64,000 nucleotides of DNA from JAKLIN01 sp049288015 (GTDB taxonomy: Archaea > Nanobdellota > Nanobdellia > Pacearchaeales > GW2011-AR1), in NCBI GenBank assembly GCA_049288015.1, contig JBAQGX010000003.1:124001-188000 (forward strand), read 5' to 3'. Below, piece after piece: positions 1-8,085 of the stretch. A program made the position numbers and the translations under genes. The notes under the pieces were generated by a model that saw nothing but the letters and a program-made list of their open reading frames with translations, did no database searches and was not told the DNA's origin. The stretch's first letter is position 1. Every line of letters begins with the position of its first letter.

Positions 1-1287
1 ATATCTCCCTCTTATTATGGGATTCCGTTTTCAATTTCATGTAATCAATCCTTTACAACTACTAATCTTTATCAAAGACAAGGTCTAACGACTATATATG
101 TATCAGGTACTTCAGCATCTGCATCCTCGAAAAGTACTCTGGTTGATTCAGTGAATTCATCATGCTTTGGATCCTTTGCGGGGTCTTGTGATTATGAAGC
201 AACTCTTTGGACCACCCTTGCATTATCTTCATTAAATGATACTATATCTCCTTACCTCCCTTATTTGACTGCTTTGGCTAGCGATTCCTCAAACCAGAAG
301 TATCTTCCTTATGCATTTTTATACGCAATAACTTCTTCAAGTGATGATCTTCAGACTCTTTTTTCTAATCAAGTTTCAGTAAATGGGCAAAACTATTGGC
401 AGATGTCAGGAGATTCTTACTATGACACTGCGTTGGCTTTATTTTCTACCTCTTCTCAAAGTTCTGACACTAGAAACAATGCAATAAATTGGCTTATGTC
501 TGTGCAAGGGCCAGATGGATGTTGGAATTCCGGAAATATTTTAGATACCGCATTTGTGCTATATTCTCTTGAAGGAACATTATCTTCACAGTCTGTAGTT
601 AACTCAACAGGTCCAATAAATTCAACCAATGCTACAGATTGTATTTCCTCTGGATATTATTGTTTGTCGGGAACAGCATGTAATCAGGCCGGAGGAAGTA
701 TGTTAAGTGGATACAATTGTAATTTGGGGATATCCATTTGTTGTAGTAAGCAATTGTCTAATCCAAGTTGTTCTGCTCAAGGTGGACAAATTTGCAGTTC
801 AAATCAATCTTGTACTGGAGGATCAACCTCTCCCGCATCCGATACTTCATCATGTTGCCTTGGTATATGTGCAACTCAGCAAGCCACCCAAAATGATTGT
901 TTATCTGCGGGAGGAGTTTGTAGAAGTTCTTGTTTAACAACAGAACAACCTTCTCCAGCAAGCTGTGGTACAGGTTCTTATTGTTGTGTTCCTGGTTCTC
1001 AACCTGCGAGTAATTCTAATGTTTGGATATGGGTTCTTGCAATATTGATTGTTCTACTAGTCATAGCAATATTGTCTAGAAAGCAGCTCAGGATGCTTTG
1101 GATCAAAATGAAATCTGGAAAGAATAAAGGTGGTCAGCAATCATCAACACCTCCAAGAGGTCCTCCATTTTTCCCTTCTCCAACAGCATTTCAAAGAGGG
1201 CCACAACCACAACCTTCGCAAAGGACAAGACAGCAGCCTTCAGAAGTCAACGATGTTCTAAAGAAACTTAAAGACATGGGCAAATAA
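1..1287 (+). CDS. Cys-rich membrane-anchored surface protein (5' end cut off)
   Basis: The reading frame is open from base 1, so the true start lies outside the window; the GTG at 151 is only an internal codon. The visible 428 residues hold an extracellular part with a segment at about 466-590 (NAINWLMSVQGPDGCW, then DTAFVLYSLEG) that resembles one repeat of the prenyltransferase/squalene-cyclase alpha-toroid fold. A Cys-rich region follows (about 637-1000) with three to four knots of the form C..GG..C....C.GG...CC. One transmembrane helix (about 1018-1077) and a basic, Pro/Gln-rich cytoplasmic tail end the protein. The next gene has the same Cys module and topology 30 bases downstream. Function is unknown; cell-surface display is inferred. 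Confidence 0.8.
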   Translation: MSPSYYGIPFSISCNQSFTTTNLYQRQGLTTIYVSGTSASASSKSTLVDSVNSSCFGSFAGSCDYEATLWTTLALSSLNDTISPYLPYLTALASDSSNQKYLPYAFLYAITSSSDDLQTLFSNQVSVNGQNYWQMSGDSYYDTALALFSTSSQSSDTRNNAINWLMSVQGPDGCWNSGNILDTAFVLYSLEGTLSSQSVVNSTGPINSTNATDCISSGYYCLSGTACNQAGGSMLSGYNCNLGISICCSKQLSNPSCSAQGGQICSSNQSCTGGSTSPASDTSSCCLGICATQQATQNDCLSAGGVCRSSCLTTEQPSPASCGTGSYCCVPGSQPASNSNVWIWVLAILIVLLVIAILSRKQLRMLWIKMKSGKNKGGQQSSTPPRGPPFFPSPTAFQRGPQPQPSQRTRQQPSEVNDVLKKLKDMGK

Positions 1288-1317
1288 ATTTATTAATCTA
1301 ATTTATTTACTTGGGTT

Positions 1318-2622
1318 ATGAAAAAAATTTTTATCTTGGCCTTTTTACTTCTTATTTTTCCTTTAGTCTCGGCTATTCAGATAAATATGAATTCTAACTT
1401 TAGCCAAGGACAGACTCTAATTGCGCAAGTATCTGGAAATTTTATAAATCAGATTCAATCGCAGAATGTTTTTCTTTACAATAATTATTTGAGGGTGTCC
1501 TTTGTCCCAACAGTTCAGAAAGTAGGCGATACATTCTATATTTATGGTCAGCTTGACAATAGTAAGTTTCCGGGAAATTATTCTTTGAATATTAGCGGAG
1601 TAGGTTATATGCAGGGTAGCCAAATAAGCCATGATAGCATAATTCAAAATTTTACTATAACAAATACTACAGCAGATTTCTCTGTTACTCTAGGGTTTGT
1701 TCAAACAGACCAAAATTTTTCAATAACAGTACAAAATTTAGCATATAATCAAATCACAATCAGTTATTTTTTAGGAAATTCAACTTCTCAATCTGGAAAT
1801 TCGTTGGATTATCTTTTCGGAACGCCTTCCCAACAAAGCCAAAATATAACAATTGATTCTGGAGAGGTAAAACCTGTTTATTTTCAAATAAATAATTCTA
1901 ATCAAGATCAGCTTACCTATGCCACATTGAGTACGAGTAATACCCAGTATCAGATTCCTGTTTTTATACCTGCAACACAATCACAGGCAGTAAATTCAAA
2001 CAATACAAGTACCTCCAGCAATTTATCTGGAATTCAGGTTCAGCCATCTGAAGCAAGTGTCTCTATGCTAACAAATGCCTCTACATATAGGTACATCTAT
2101 GTATCTAATTTAGGACAACAAAATCTTACAAATGTTTTTGTATCTGTCTCAAGTAGCCTGGCTCCTTATGTTTCTGTTCAGAACCAAACTCTAAATCTTT
2201 CAAATAATTCAAGTGCAGCAGTTCAACTAAACATAAATTCAGGGTCAAGCGATCAGATAATAAATGGACTGATCGTAGCCTCTTCTGGAAATTTAACTTC
2301 TTATATGAATTTATCACTAAATTTTTCGAGTGAATATATTTCAACTCAGAATGATACTTCTCAATTTCAAACTTGCAGCCAGCTTAATGGATCAATCTGT
2401 AGTGATAATGAAACTTGTAGTGGAGGACAGACACAAAACGCCCTAGATGGAGTATGCTGCTTATCTGCTTGCCTACCTCCTGCACAAGCAAACTCTTCTT
2501 TAGCAATAATTGGTTGGGTAATTGTTTCCATAATAATTATATTATTAATTATATTCTTCGTTAAGAAATTTGGCAAAGCGAAAAGGCCTTTAAATCTGCT
2601 TGATATTGCAAAGAAAAGATAA
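1318..2622 (+). CDS. Secreted, C-terminally anchored surface protein with Cys module
   Basis: 434 residues. A signal peptide (Lys-Lys, hydrophobic core, ending VSA at about residue 19) is followed by a long Asn/Ser/Thr/Gln-rich region with many NxS/T sequons, typical of beta-sandwich surface proteins. Near the C terminus is one Cys module (CSQLNGSIC, CSGG, then CCLSAC) matching those of the upstream gene, then one transmembrane helix (about 2506-2565) and a short basic tail. The topology is type I: outside N terminus, inside C terminus. It sits 30 bases after the preceding gene and probably shares its transcript. No enzymatic motif is visible. Confidence 0.8.
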   Translation: MKKIFILAFLLLIFPLVSAIQINMNSNFSQGQTLIAQVSGNFINQIQSQNVFLYNNYLRVSFVPTVQKVGDTFYIYGQLDNSKFPGNYSLNISGVGYMQGSQISHDSIIQNFTITNTTADFSVTLGFVQTDQNFSITVQNLAYNQITISYFLGNSTSQSGNSLDYLFGTPSQQSQNITIDSGEVKPVYFQINNSNQDQLTYATLSTSNTQYQIPVFIPATQSQAVNSNNTSTSSNLSGIQVQPSEASVSMLTNASTYRYIYVSNLGQQNLTNVFVSVSSSLAPYVSVQNQTLNLSNNSSAAVQLNINSGSSDQIINGLIVASSGNLTSYMNLSLNFSSEYISTQNDTSQFQTCSQLNGSICSDNETCSGGQTQNALDGVCCLSACLPPAQANSSLAIIGWVIVSIIIILLIIFFVKKFGKAKRPLNLLDIAKKR

Positions 2623-2623
2623 G

Positions 2624-2842
2624 TTATACAAAAATATCCAAATATCTTTTATTAATCTCCTTTGTGATTTTTCCCTTTGAATTATAAACTGGACTTACTG
2701 AGATTCTCTCTTCTTCCATTATAGCGATAGACTTTTCATCAAAAGAATATTCTGACTTTTCTTTAGCCTCTAAATCATCTAATTCTGGGTGTCTTATTAT
2801 TCCTGTGAAAGGAATAATCCAAGAAATAGCTTCAATTGTCAT
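2624..2842 (-). CDS. Hypothetical 72-aa protein
   Basis: A small protein with a hydrophobic N-terminal stretch (AISWIIPFTGII) and a charged remainder. Its ATG overlaps the stop of the upstream 174-residue gene in an ATGA arrangement, which supports translation coupling and a real gene. It ends 2 bases from the convergent surface-protein gene. I do not recognise a family. The coupling suggests it works with the preceding unknown protein. Confidence 0.55.
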   Translation of the reverse strand: MTIEAISWIIPFTGIIRHPELDDLEAKEKSEYSFDEKSIAIMEEERISVSPVYNSKGKITKEINKRYLDIFV

Positions 2843-3363
2843 TTCTTTTTCTTTGTTTTTTTGGGCTTCTTATCCTCTTTTACCTTTTGAGTTTCCATCG
2901 TTGCTTTCAGCTTATTCTCCAAGATTGCTTTTTCAACTTGTAATACTCTTGCAATTTCATCATATCCATGGAGTTTTCTTATAAGATCATTTAGAACTTC
3001 ATTCCATGAATGGTTTGGAATAGAAATAGATTCGGGAGTAATTATTTCCACGTGAGCAGGCATATACTTAAACATTAATAATATTAATTGAATTAAGGTA
3101 TCCGTTTCAACTTCAACTTCCGCAAAATCCACATAAAAATCTTTTTGCTCTTCCAATTTTAATTTCCCTCCGGAAGGGCTTGCAATGCTAGCACTTTCTT
3201 CCATCTTTTTAGGCTCCTTTATGCTTTTGTTTTTTATTTTGACCCCGTTCTCTTGACTCATCTGAGTTATGAGGCTTTCTAAAATTTCTATTAAATATTT
3301 TTGCGGCTTTCCAATTACTTCGAGAATTAAGACTGCCTGGATTTTCTGATTTTCTTCCTTCAT
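2839..3363 (-). CDS. Hypothetical DPANN-type protein with Lys-rich tail
   Basis: 174 residues from the ATG at 3363; a longer frame begins with TTG at 3378 but the ATG is the better start. Two alpha/beta-like halves (one around QAVLILEVIGKP, one around FYVDFAEVEVETDTLIQLI) flank a low-complexity charged linker, and the C terminus is a run of Lys, suggesting nucleic-acid contact. The last 4 bases overlap the next small gene. No family name can be given; location next to Hjc and a histone-fold protein hints at a chromosome or nucleic-acid role, which is inference only. Confidence 0.65.
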   Translation of the reverse strand: MKEENQKIQAVLILEVIGKPQKYLIEILESLITQMSQENGVKIKNKSIKEPKKMEESASIASPSGGKLKLEEQKDFYVDFAEVEVETDTLIQLILLMFKYMPAHVEIITPESISIPNHSWNEVLNDLIRKLHGYDEIARVLQVEKAILENKLKATMETQKVKEDKKPKKTKKKK

Positions 3364-3432
3364 TTTATATGAATCCAAAAGATTATTGTTAGTTTTTATA
3401 CTTTTTGTAGTCTAAGGCTTTTGTGTATAAAG

Positions 3433-3825
3433 TTATCCAAAGAACTGGGAAAATTTTTTACCTTTCTCTTTCGCTTCTTCAAGAGTCACTGACCATGTAT
3501 TTCCTGAATCTCTTAATTGTGTAGGGTTCATAAAAATCCACCCCTCTCTGTTGAATCTTAATGCAATAACTGGATCTAGTCCAAAGATTTCTGAAAAGAT
3601 GACAAATCTCTCAATCTGATCTTTTGTAATATATTTTACTGGCTTTTTACTGGACTTTACTTCAATGGCGTACTTATTGCCCTCTCTCTTTCCTGCTAAA
3701 AGATCGCAGTCTGCATTTTCCATCGTTCCACTTCCTGCAACTCTAACGCATCTATATCCATTTTCCACAAACTTTTGGAATAATTCTCTCTCAATTTTAG
3801 AACCCTTTGCCTTGTTGTTTGGCAT
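3433..3825 (-). CDS. hjc: Holliday junction resolvase Hjc
   Basis: 130 residues, the usual length for archaeal Hjc. The nuclease core is present: KGSKIERELFQKF with Glu12/Arg13, Asp41 in ADCDLLAG, and the E-V-K motif (Glu55, Lys57) in YAIEVKSSKK. Hjc is a dimeric structure-selective nuclease of the PD-(D/E)XK superfamily that cuts four-way DNA junctions made during recombination and fork repair. It lies 7 bases after a histone-fold gene on the same strand. The C-terminal half (VIALRFNREGWIF) is also typical of the family. Confidence 0.93.
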   Translation of the reverse strand: MPNNKAKGSKIERELFQKFVENGYRCVRVAGSGTMENADCDLLAGKREGNKYAIEVKSSKKPVKYITKDQIERFVIFSEIFGLDPVIALRFNREGWIFMNPTQLRDSGNTWSVTLEEAKEKGKKFSQFFG

Positions 3826-3832
3826 TTTAATC

Positions 3833-4018
3833 TTACAAATCTCTTGCTTGTAAAGTTCTTCTGTTGTTTGCCTTTGCTCTCTTTATGGCTGCCTCGAGAA
3901 TTTCTTCTACCTTTCTCTCCAAGCCAGTTTCAACTTCATCTGCAACGCTGGAAACAGAATTTTCTTTATCAAGGTCCTTTACAGTCTTTCTTATGTTTGA
4001 TTTTATTATAAGCCCCAT
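3833..4018 (-). CDS. Histone-fold DNA-binding protein
   Basis: 61 residues forming one histone fold: helix 1 (KSNIRKTVKDL), long central helix (ADEVETGLERKVEEILEAAIKRAKANNRR), and a closing TLQARDL. The RAKANNRRTLQARDL end is the signature of archaeal histone/DUF1931-like proteins, where this loop touches DNA. It is shorter than the usual 66-70 residues, with a short N terminus. It begins 1 base after the HD-hydrolase gene and precedes hjc, so a shared transcript is likely. Whether it packs DNA like HMf or plays a specialised role cannot be told. Confidence 0.85.
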   Translation of the reverse strand: MGLIIKSNIRKTVKDLDKENSVSSVADEVETGLERKVEEILEAAIKRAKANNRRTLQARDL

Positions 4019-4019
4019 T

Positions 4020-4607
4020 TTATTCTAAACCAATTTCACTTTTTATATTTTTCATCGATTCAATAGCAATGTGAAAAAATTCATCAAGACTAAGACCTGT
4101 TTTTTCGATTTCTTTTACAATTTCTCTGTCACAATTGGCTGCAAATGCTTTGTCTTTAAATTTTTTCTTAAGTCCAGAAACTTCCATATCTGATATTTTC
4201 TTTCCCCCTATAAGAGCGTAAGCATAAATTATTCCTGTTAAAGTTTCTGAAGCTGTAAGGGCATATTCTACTATCTTTGTTCTCTGTTTGTCTAAAAATA
4301 TAGGCATTCCTGGATGGCTGTAAGCATGACTTTGAACGATTTGTATAAAATCCTTATCAAAGCCAGCATCTTTTAGGATTTTGTCTGCCTTAATTGTATG
4401 TTCTGCCCAATTGTTTTTTGTTAATGCCCAATCCACATCATGCAATAATCCCAACATCCCCCAATAGTCTTCATTCTCTCCAAATTTTCTTGCAACTCCT
4501 CTCATTATTGCCTCGCTTTCAAGATAATGATTCATTTCGACCTTTTCATTTGGCATTGACATTAGAAGTTCAATAGCTTTCTCTCTTGTTATTGGTAAAT
4601 TTCCCAT
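4020..4607 (-). CDS. HD-domain phosphohydrolase
   Basis: 195 residues with a metal-binding HD motif in GLLHDVDW and upstream/downstream His residues (NHYLESE, EHTIKAD, SHAYSHPG), as in HDIG-type proteins. Such proteins hydrolyse phosphate esters of nucleotides or similar compounds using a divalent metal pair. The substrate cannot be inferred. The gene follows lysS by 16 bases and precedes the histone-fold gene by 1 base, so it belongs to the same minus-strand run. Confidence 0.85.
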   Translation of the reverse strand: MGNLPITREKAIELLMSMPNEKVEMNHYLESEAIMRGVARKFGENEDYWGMLGLLHDVDWALTKNNWAEHTIKADKILKDAGFDKDFIQIVQSHAYSHPGMPIFLDKQRTKIVEYALTASETLTGIIYAYALIGGKKISDMEVSGLKKKFKDKAFAANCDREIVKEIEKTGLSLDEFFHIAIESMKNIKSEIGLE

Positions 4608-4623
4608 TTTATAATTAGATAAT

Positions 4624-6075
4624 CTAATCTTTAGATTCTGGTTTCATCAAAGGGAATATTACAGTCTCTCTCAAGGGTTTATCTACCAAGAACCCAAATA
4701 ATCTTTCACTGACTCCAAAACCACAGACTGGAGGCATACCATATTTTAATGCCTCAACAAAGCTCTTGTCATGTTCCATGCTTTCTGTATCTCCACTTTC
4801 TTTCTGTTTCATTTGTTCTTTAAATCTCTCTTCTTGGTCTAAAGGATCATTCAGCTCAGAATATCCATTTCCAACTTCGCTTCCTGCAAGAATAACTTGA
4901 AATTGTTCCACTTTCTTTTTATCTTCGGGATTTCTTTTTGCAAGAGGTGCAAGTTCAACAGGTTGACCTGTGAGAAATCCGGGACCTGAAAGTTTTTTTC
5001 TGCAATATTTCCAGAGAGCATCAATAAGTCTCCATTTATCTGAAGATTCTTTATATTCTACCTTTAGTTCTTTAAGCTTATTTTTTATCTCTTTGACATC
5101 TGATTTGTATATATTAATTCCAGAATATTTTTTTATCACCGATTCAAAATCGTATGTTTCCCATTTTTTGCTAAAGTCAACTTTATGCCCATGAATTTCA
5201 AATTTCATTGTTCCAAAGACCTCTTTCGCAATTTTCTTATACATTTCCTCAACTATTTTCATTCCATCTTCGTAATTTGCATAAGCCCAGTAGAATTCCA
5301 TTTGGGTATAATCCTGCAAATGTTCTATATCCATTCCTTCGTTTCTGAACTGTCTTCCAATTTCGAATGTTTTCTCATACCCTGCGACCATTAATTTCTT
5401 CTGCCATAACTCTCCCATTGAAATTCTCAAATATACATCAATGTTCAGAGCGTTGTGGTGAGTTCTGAATGGTGTAGCCGCAGCTCCTCCTGCAGATTCT
5501 TCCAGAACAGGAGTCTCGACCTCGATAAATCCGTGTTCCAATAAGAAACTTCTTATCACATTCCAGAATTTCGATTTTTTTACAAACATTTCTTTTAGCT
5601 CATCATTCATTAAGATATCAAGATATCTTTTCCTCAATTTTTCTTCTTCTTCCTGCAATCCTTTCCATTTCTCGGGAAGGGGCATAATAGACTTGCTTAA
5701 TAATTCAATTTTTTTGACTAAGATAGAAATTTCTCCCGTTTTAGTTTTTATAATTTCTCCGCTAACTCCTACAAAATCCCCTGAATCAATATATTTTGTG
5801 AAGAAATCTTTTTCGCTATTTGGAGTCTCTTTATCCTGAAGAACCAACTGTACTTTTCCTGAAAAATCTTTCAATACACAGAAAATAATCTTCCCTAGAT
5901 CTCTCTTGCTCATTACTCTCCCGGCTGTTTTCACTTTAGAACCAATTTTCGTTTCAGAACATTCTTGACATGTTTGTTTCTTATCAAATTTTTCAGGATA
6001 TGGATTTATATTTTCTTTTTTTATTTCATCTAATTTTCTCAATCTTTCAGAAATTATTTGGTCTTCTCTTCCCAT
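4624..6075 (-). CDS. lysS: Lysyl-tRNA synthetase, class II
   Basis: 483 residues. An N-terminal OB fold binds the anticodon (KTAGRVMSKRDLGKIIF, about residues 48-125). The class II catalytic core follows: motif 1 region FIEVETPVLE, motif 2 FRNEGMDIEHLQDYTQMEF and motif 3 FGVSERLFGFLVDKPLRE. It charges tRNA-Lys with lysine. Most archaea use the unrelated class I LysRS, so the class II form is notable and fits reports for some DPANN and Methanosarcina. The insertion around KKYSGINIYKSDVKEIKNK is lineage-specific. Full length with no missing motif. Confidence 0.95.
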   Translation of the reverse strand: MGREDQIISERLRKLDEIKKENINPYPEKFDKKQTCQECSETKIGSKVKTAGRVMSKRDLGKIIFCVLKDFSGKVQLVLQDKETPNSEKDFFTKYIDSGDFVGVSGEIIKTKTGEISILVKKIELLSKSIMPLPEKWKGLQEEEEKLRKRYLDILMNDELKEMFVKKSKFWNVIRSFLLEHGFIEVETPVLEESAGGAAATPFRTHHNALNIDVYLRISMGELWQKKLMVAGYEKTFEIGRQFRNEGMDIEHLQDYTQMEFYWAYANYEDGMKIVEEMYKKIAKEVFGTMKFEIHGHKVDFSKKWETYDFESVIKKYSGINIYKSDVKEIKNKLKELKVEYKESSDKWRLIDALWKYCRKKLSGPGFLTGQPVELAPLAKRNPEDKKKVEQFQVILAGSEVGNGYSELNDPLDQEERFKEQMKQKESGDTESMEHDKSFVEALKYGMPPVCGFGVSERLFGFLVDKPLRETVIFPLMKPESKD

Positions 6076-6106
6076 ATTTTTATCACGGTTCTTTTATTTA
6101 TAAAAA

Positions 6107-6505
6107 CTATTTTTTATCCAATTCTTTGTTTAGTAGATTATCGACTACCTTTTGGAATCTATCCCATCTGCTCACATGGACATATTTTATCTTGTCAAAA
6201 TTTTCTTGAAGTTTCTGGACTCTTAAGAATAGAGGCACTAAGTTTGGACTTTTTATTTGGTATTCTCCTAACAACTGCCTTACCAACAATTCGGAGTCTA
6301 GTACACACGTAACCTCTTCATGAGTAAATTTTGATGCCAACTCCAATGCTTTAATCAATGCCATATACTCTGCAACATTATTGGTACCATCAGCAATTTT
6401 TTCGGTATACTTTGTAATTATTTCTTCATCTCTTCTTATAATTACTCCAATTGCCGAAGGACCAGGATTGCCTCTGGATCCACCATCAGAATTTGTGTAA
6501 ATCAT
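6107..6505 (-). CDS. rnhA: Ribonuclease HI
   Basis: 132 residues with the compact archaeal/bacterial type 1 RNase H fold: TNSDGGSRGNPGPSAIG (first catalytic Asp), NNVAEYMALIKALELA (Glu), CVLDSELLVRQLLGEY (Asp) and a C-terminal VDNLLNKELD (last Asp). It cleaves the RNA strand of RNA-DNA hybrids. The basic protrusion of E. coli RNase HI is reduced, as in other short archaeal versions. It precedes lysS by 31 bases and follows the acylphosphatase gene by 7 bases. Confidence 0.9.
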   Translation of the reverse strand: MIYTNSDGGSRGNPGPSAIGVIIRRDEEIITKYTEKIADGTNNVAEYMALIKALELASKFTHEEVTCVLDSELLVRQLLGEYQIKSPNLVPLFLRVQKLQENFDKIKYVHVSRWDRFQKVVDNLLNKELDKK

Positions 6506-6512
6506 TTTAATC

Positions 6513-6788
6513 TTAGAAATGCAGTACTTTAAATCCTCTTAAGTCCTGGAATTTTTCAGGAATTATTTCAACGTCTTGTATCTGTGAATGTTTCGGACCC
6601 TTTCTGCACAGTTCAATCATTTCATTAACTTTATTTGGATCTCCTTCAAGAAAGACTTCTACTTTTCCATCTTCTAAATTTCGAGTAAAACCTCTTACAT
6701 CCAGCCTTTCAGCGTTTTCTTTTAAAAATGCCCTGAAAAAAACACCCTGTACAACCCCTTTAATATAAAGTCTAACTGATTTTTTCAT
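6513..6788 (-). CDS. Acylphosphatase
   Basis: 91 residues, the standard size. The phosphate-binding loop and catalytic Arg are in VVQGVFFRAFLKENAE, and the catalytic Asn lies in DVRGFTRNLEDGKVEV. The enzyme hydrolyses carboxyl-phosphate bonds such as in acetyl- or 1,3-bisphosphoglycerate. It is a cytoplasmic ferredoxin-fold protein, and the C-terminal strand FKVLHF is complete. It starts the short acylphosphatase-RNase HI pair. Confidence 0.95.
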   Translation of the reverse strand: MKKSVRLYIKGVVQGVFFRAFLKENAERLDVRGFTRNLEDGKVEVFLEGDPNKVNEMIELCRKGPKHSQIQDVEIIPEKFQDLRGFKVLHF

Positions 6789-6834
6789 CTACCTAACAAA
6801 ATATTATGGTTTATTAATTTTTATGATATAAGAA

Positions 6835-7107
6835 TTATAATCCGAAAGTTTTCTCCAAATCTCTCATTTGCAAGTATTTTAGACTGAATTCGATGCCTTT
6901 TTTTGTAATAAGCACCCTGCTATTCTTATCGGAGACATCAATATTTATCAAATCTTTCCCCTTCAACTCATCTAAGTATCCTTTCATCTGCTTATGCGAG
7001 AGATTAGCTTTATACATCAAGTGGGTTGGTTTAATTCTTCCCCCTCGCTCTCGAATGATGTTCAGGATATCGAAGATTATATCCATCCTGCTTCTTTTCA
7101 TTGCCAT
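6835..7107 (-). CDS. Winged helix-turn-helix DNA-binding protein (ArnR1-like)
   Basis: 90 residues of one winged helix: helix 1 IIFDILNIIRERGGRI, helix-turn-helix PTHLMYKANLSHKQMKGYLDEL, wing RVLITKKGIEFSLKYLQ. This pattern matches the archaeal ArnR1-like/HTH_45 family of small regulators. It overlaps the upstream membrane-protein gene by up to 77 bases in another frame, so the two are co-translated; internal starts Met3 or Met8 would shorten the overlap. It probably regulates transcription, perhaps under control of its membrane partner (inference). Confidence 0.85.
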   Translation of the reverse strand: MAMKRSRMDIIFDILNIIRERGGRIKPTHLMYKANLSHKQMKGYLDELKGKDLINIDVSDKNSRVLITKKGIEFSLKYLQMRDLEKTFGL

Positions 7108-7783
7108 GTTTCAGAATTCTAATAATTAATACTAAAAGGGTTATATAGCTTCCTAATTCTAGCAAATCTGCTATAACCGTTACTACATTTGCCTGAGATA
7201 TTATGAACAAGAGTTGGCTAACTGCCAATATTGCAAACGAAACAGATAAAATCAAGGTGTTAGAGAATTTATTCTTCTGGTAAATCGAGTAATAACTATA
7301 AGAGATCAGCAAGAACAGCATTAATGCAGATATATGAAATATGTAATAAATTTCGCTGTTAATAAATATAGATAGAAGTATTAAGTACAAGATTAAAAGC
7401 AAATCTTTTATTGACTTTTCTTTTTGTGGCAATCTGTAAATTACATAAAGGCCAATAAGAGTAAACAATCCACTAATAAAGATCCCCGCATTATAAACAA
7501 CATTCACAGAGCTTACTATATTATATTTTAGGATTGCATTACCTATTGCATTGGTAACACTTGAATGATAATATAATACAAATTTTGTCGCTGTGATTGC
7601 TAGCTGGGCAATTGCAATGAATGCAAAACCGATTCCAAGATAAAGTATTCCTTTATTTTTGTTTAGTCTATAATTTCTCATGCATAATGCAAAAAATGCT
7701 AACAAAATCAGAAAGCTAAATACATTAATCAAAAAGTCAGGTGCCAAAAACCATCCTGGTGCAGAAATAAACGCGAACCTCAT
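7031..7783 (-). CDS. Multi-pass membrane protein (possible sensor)
   Basis: 250 residues with about seven hydrophobic helices and a short basic C-terminal tail (RILKHGNEKKQDGYN...). No catalytic motif is visible. The gene runs into the following winged-helix gene with a long overlap, an arrangement seen for membrane sensor plus regulator pairs. The seven-helix outline with N-terminal aromatic/Pro segment (SAPGWFLAPDFLINVF) is common for DPANN membrane proteins of unknown function. A role in passing a membrane signal to the regulator is inference. Confidence 0.75.
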   Translation of the reverse strand: MRFAFISAPGWFLAPDFLINVFSFLILLAFFALCMRNYRLNKNKGILYLGIGFAFIAIAQLAITATKFVLYYHSSVTNAIGNAILKYNIVSSVNVVYNAGIFISGLFTLIGLYVIYRLPQKEKSIKDLLLILYLILLSIFINSEIYYIFHISALMLFLLISYSYYSIYQKNKFSNTLILSVSFAILAVSQLLFIISQANVVTVIADLLELGSYITLLVLIIRILKHGNEKKQDGYNLRYPEHHSRARGKN

Positions 7784-7947
7784 TTTTTAAAGATCGAAAG
7801 TTTTTTTTAAAAAGCTTGTGAAACTTATATCTATATTCACCCTCTCCAATATTAATTCATAACGAATTTATAAACCCATTCTTTTGAATTCTCGTATAAA
7901 GTTAATCTCATTTAATCTTACCTCTAGAAGGTAAGACTAATATTCAA
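7784..7947. promoter_or_regulatory. Divergent intergenic region with hairpin
   Basis: This stretch lies between the membrane-protein gene (minus) and a possible small gene (plus). A TATA-like element (TTTATAAAC, about 7867-7875) faces the plus strand. At 7917-7935 there is a perfect 7-bp hairpin, CTTACCT-CTAGA-AGGTAAG, 12 bases before the ATG of the small gene; it could be a leader structure or protein-binding site. Nothing else is seen. Confidence 0.4.
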
Positions 7948-8085
7948 ATGAAAAAAGGGGAGATAGCAATATTAAATCTTGAAATACCAGAAGAAATAGT
8001 AAGTGAGATCGTTATCTTGTATAATCTTGGAGTTAATATGGAAGACCTGAAATATATTCTGGAACTTAGATTGAATGGTTTCTAA
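7948..8085 (+). CDS. Possible 45-aa small protein
   Basis: ATG at 7948 to TAA at 8083-8085 encodes 45 residues starting MKKGEIAILNLEIPEE and ending ELRLNGF. The sequence is balanced in charged and aliphatic residues and reads as two amphipathic helices joined at NLGVNMEDL. A TATA-like box and a hairpin precede it. The end overlaps the stop of trmY, which converges, by 4 bases. It fills an otherwise empty 160-base gap. Composition and spacing suggest a real small gene, but a chance frame cannot be excluded. Confidence 0.45.
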   Translation: MKKGEIAILNLEIPEEIVSEIVILYNLGVNMEDLKYILELRLNGF

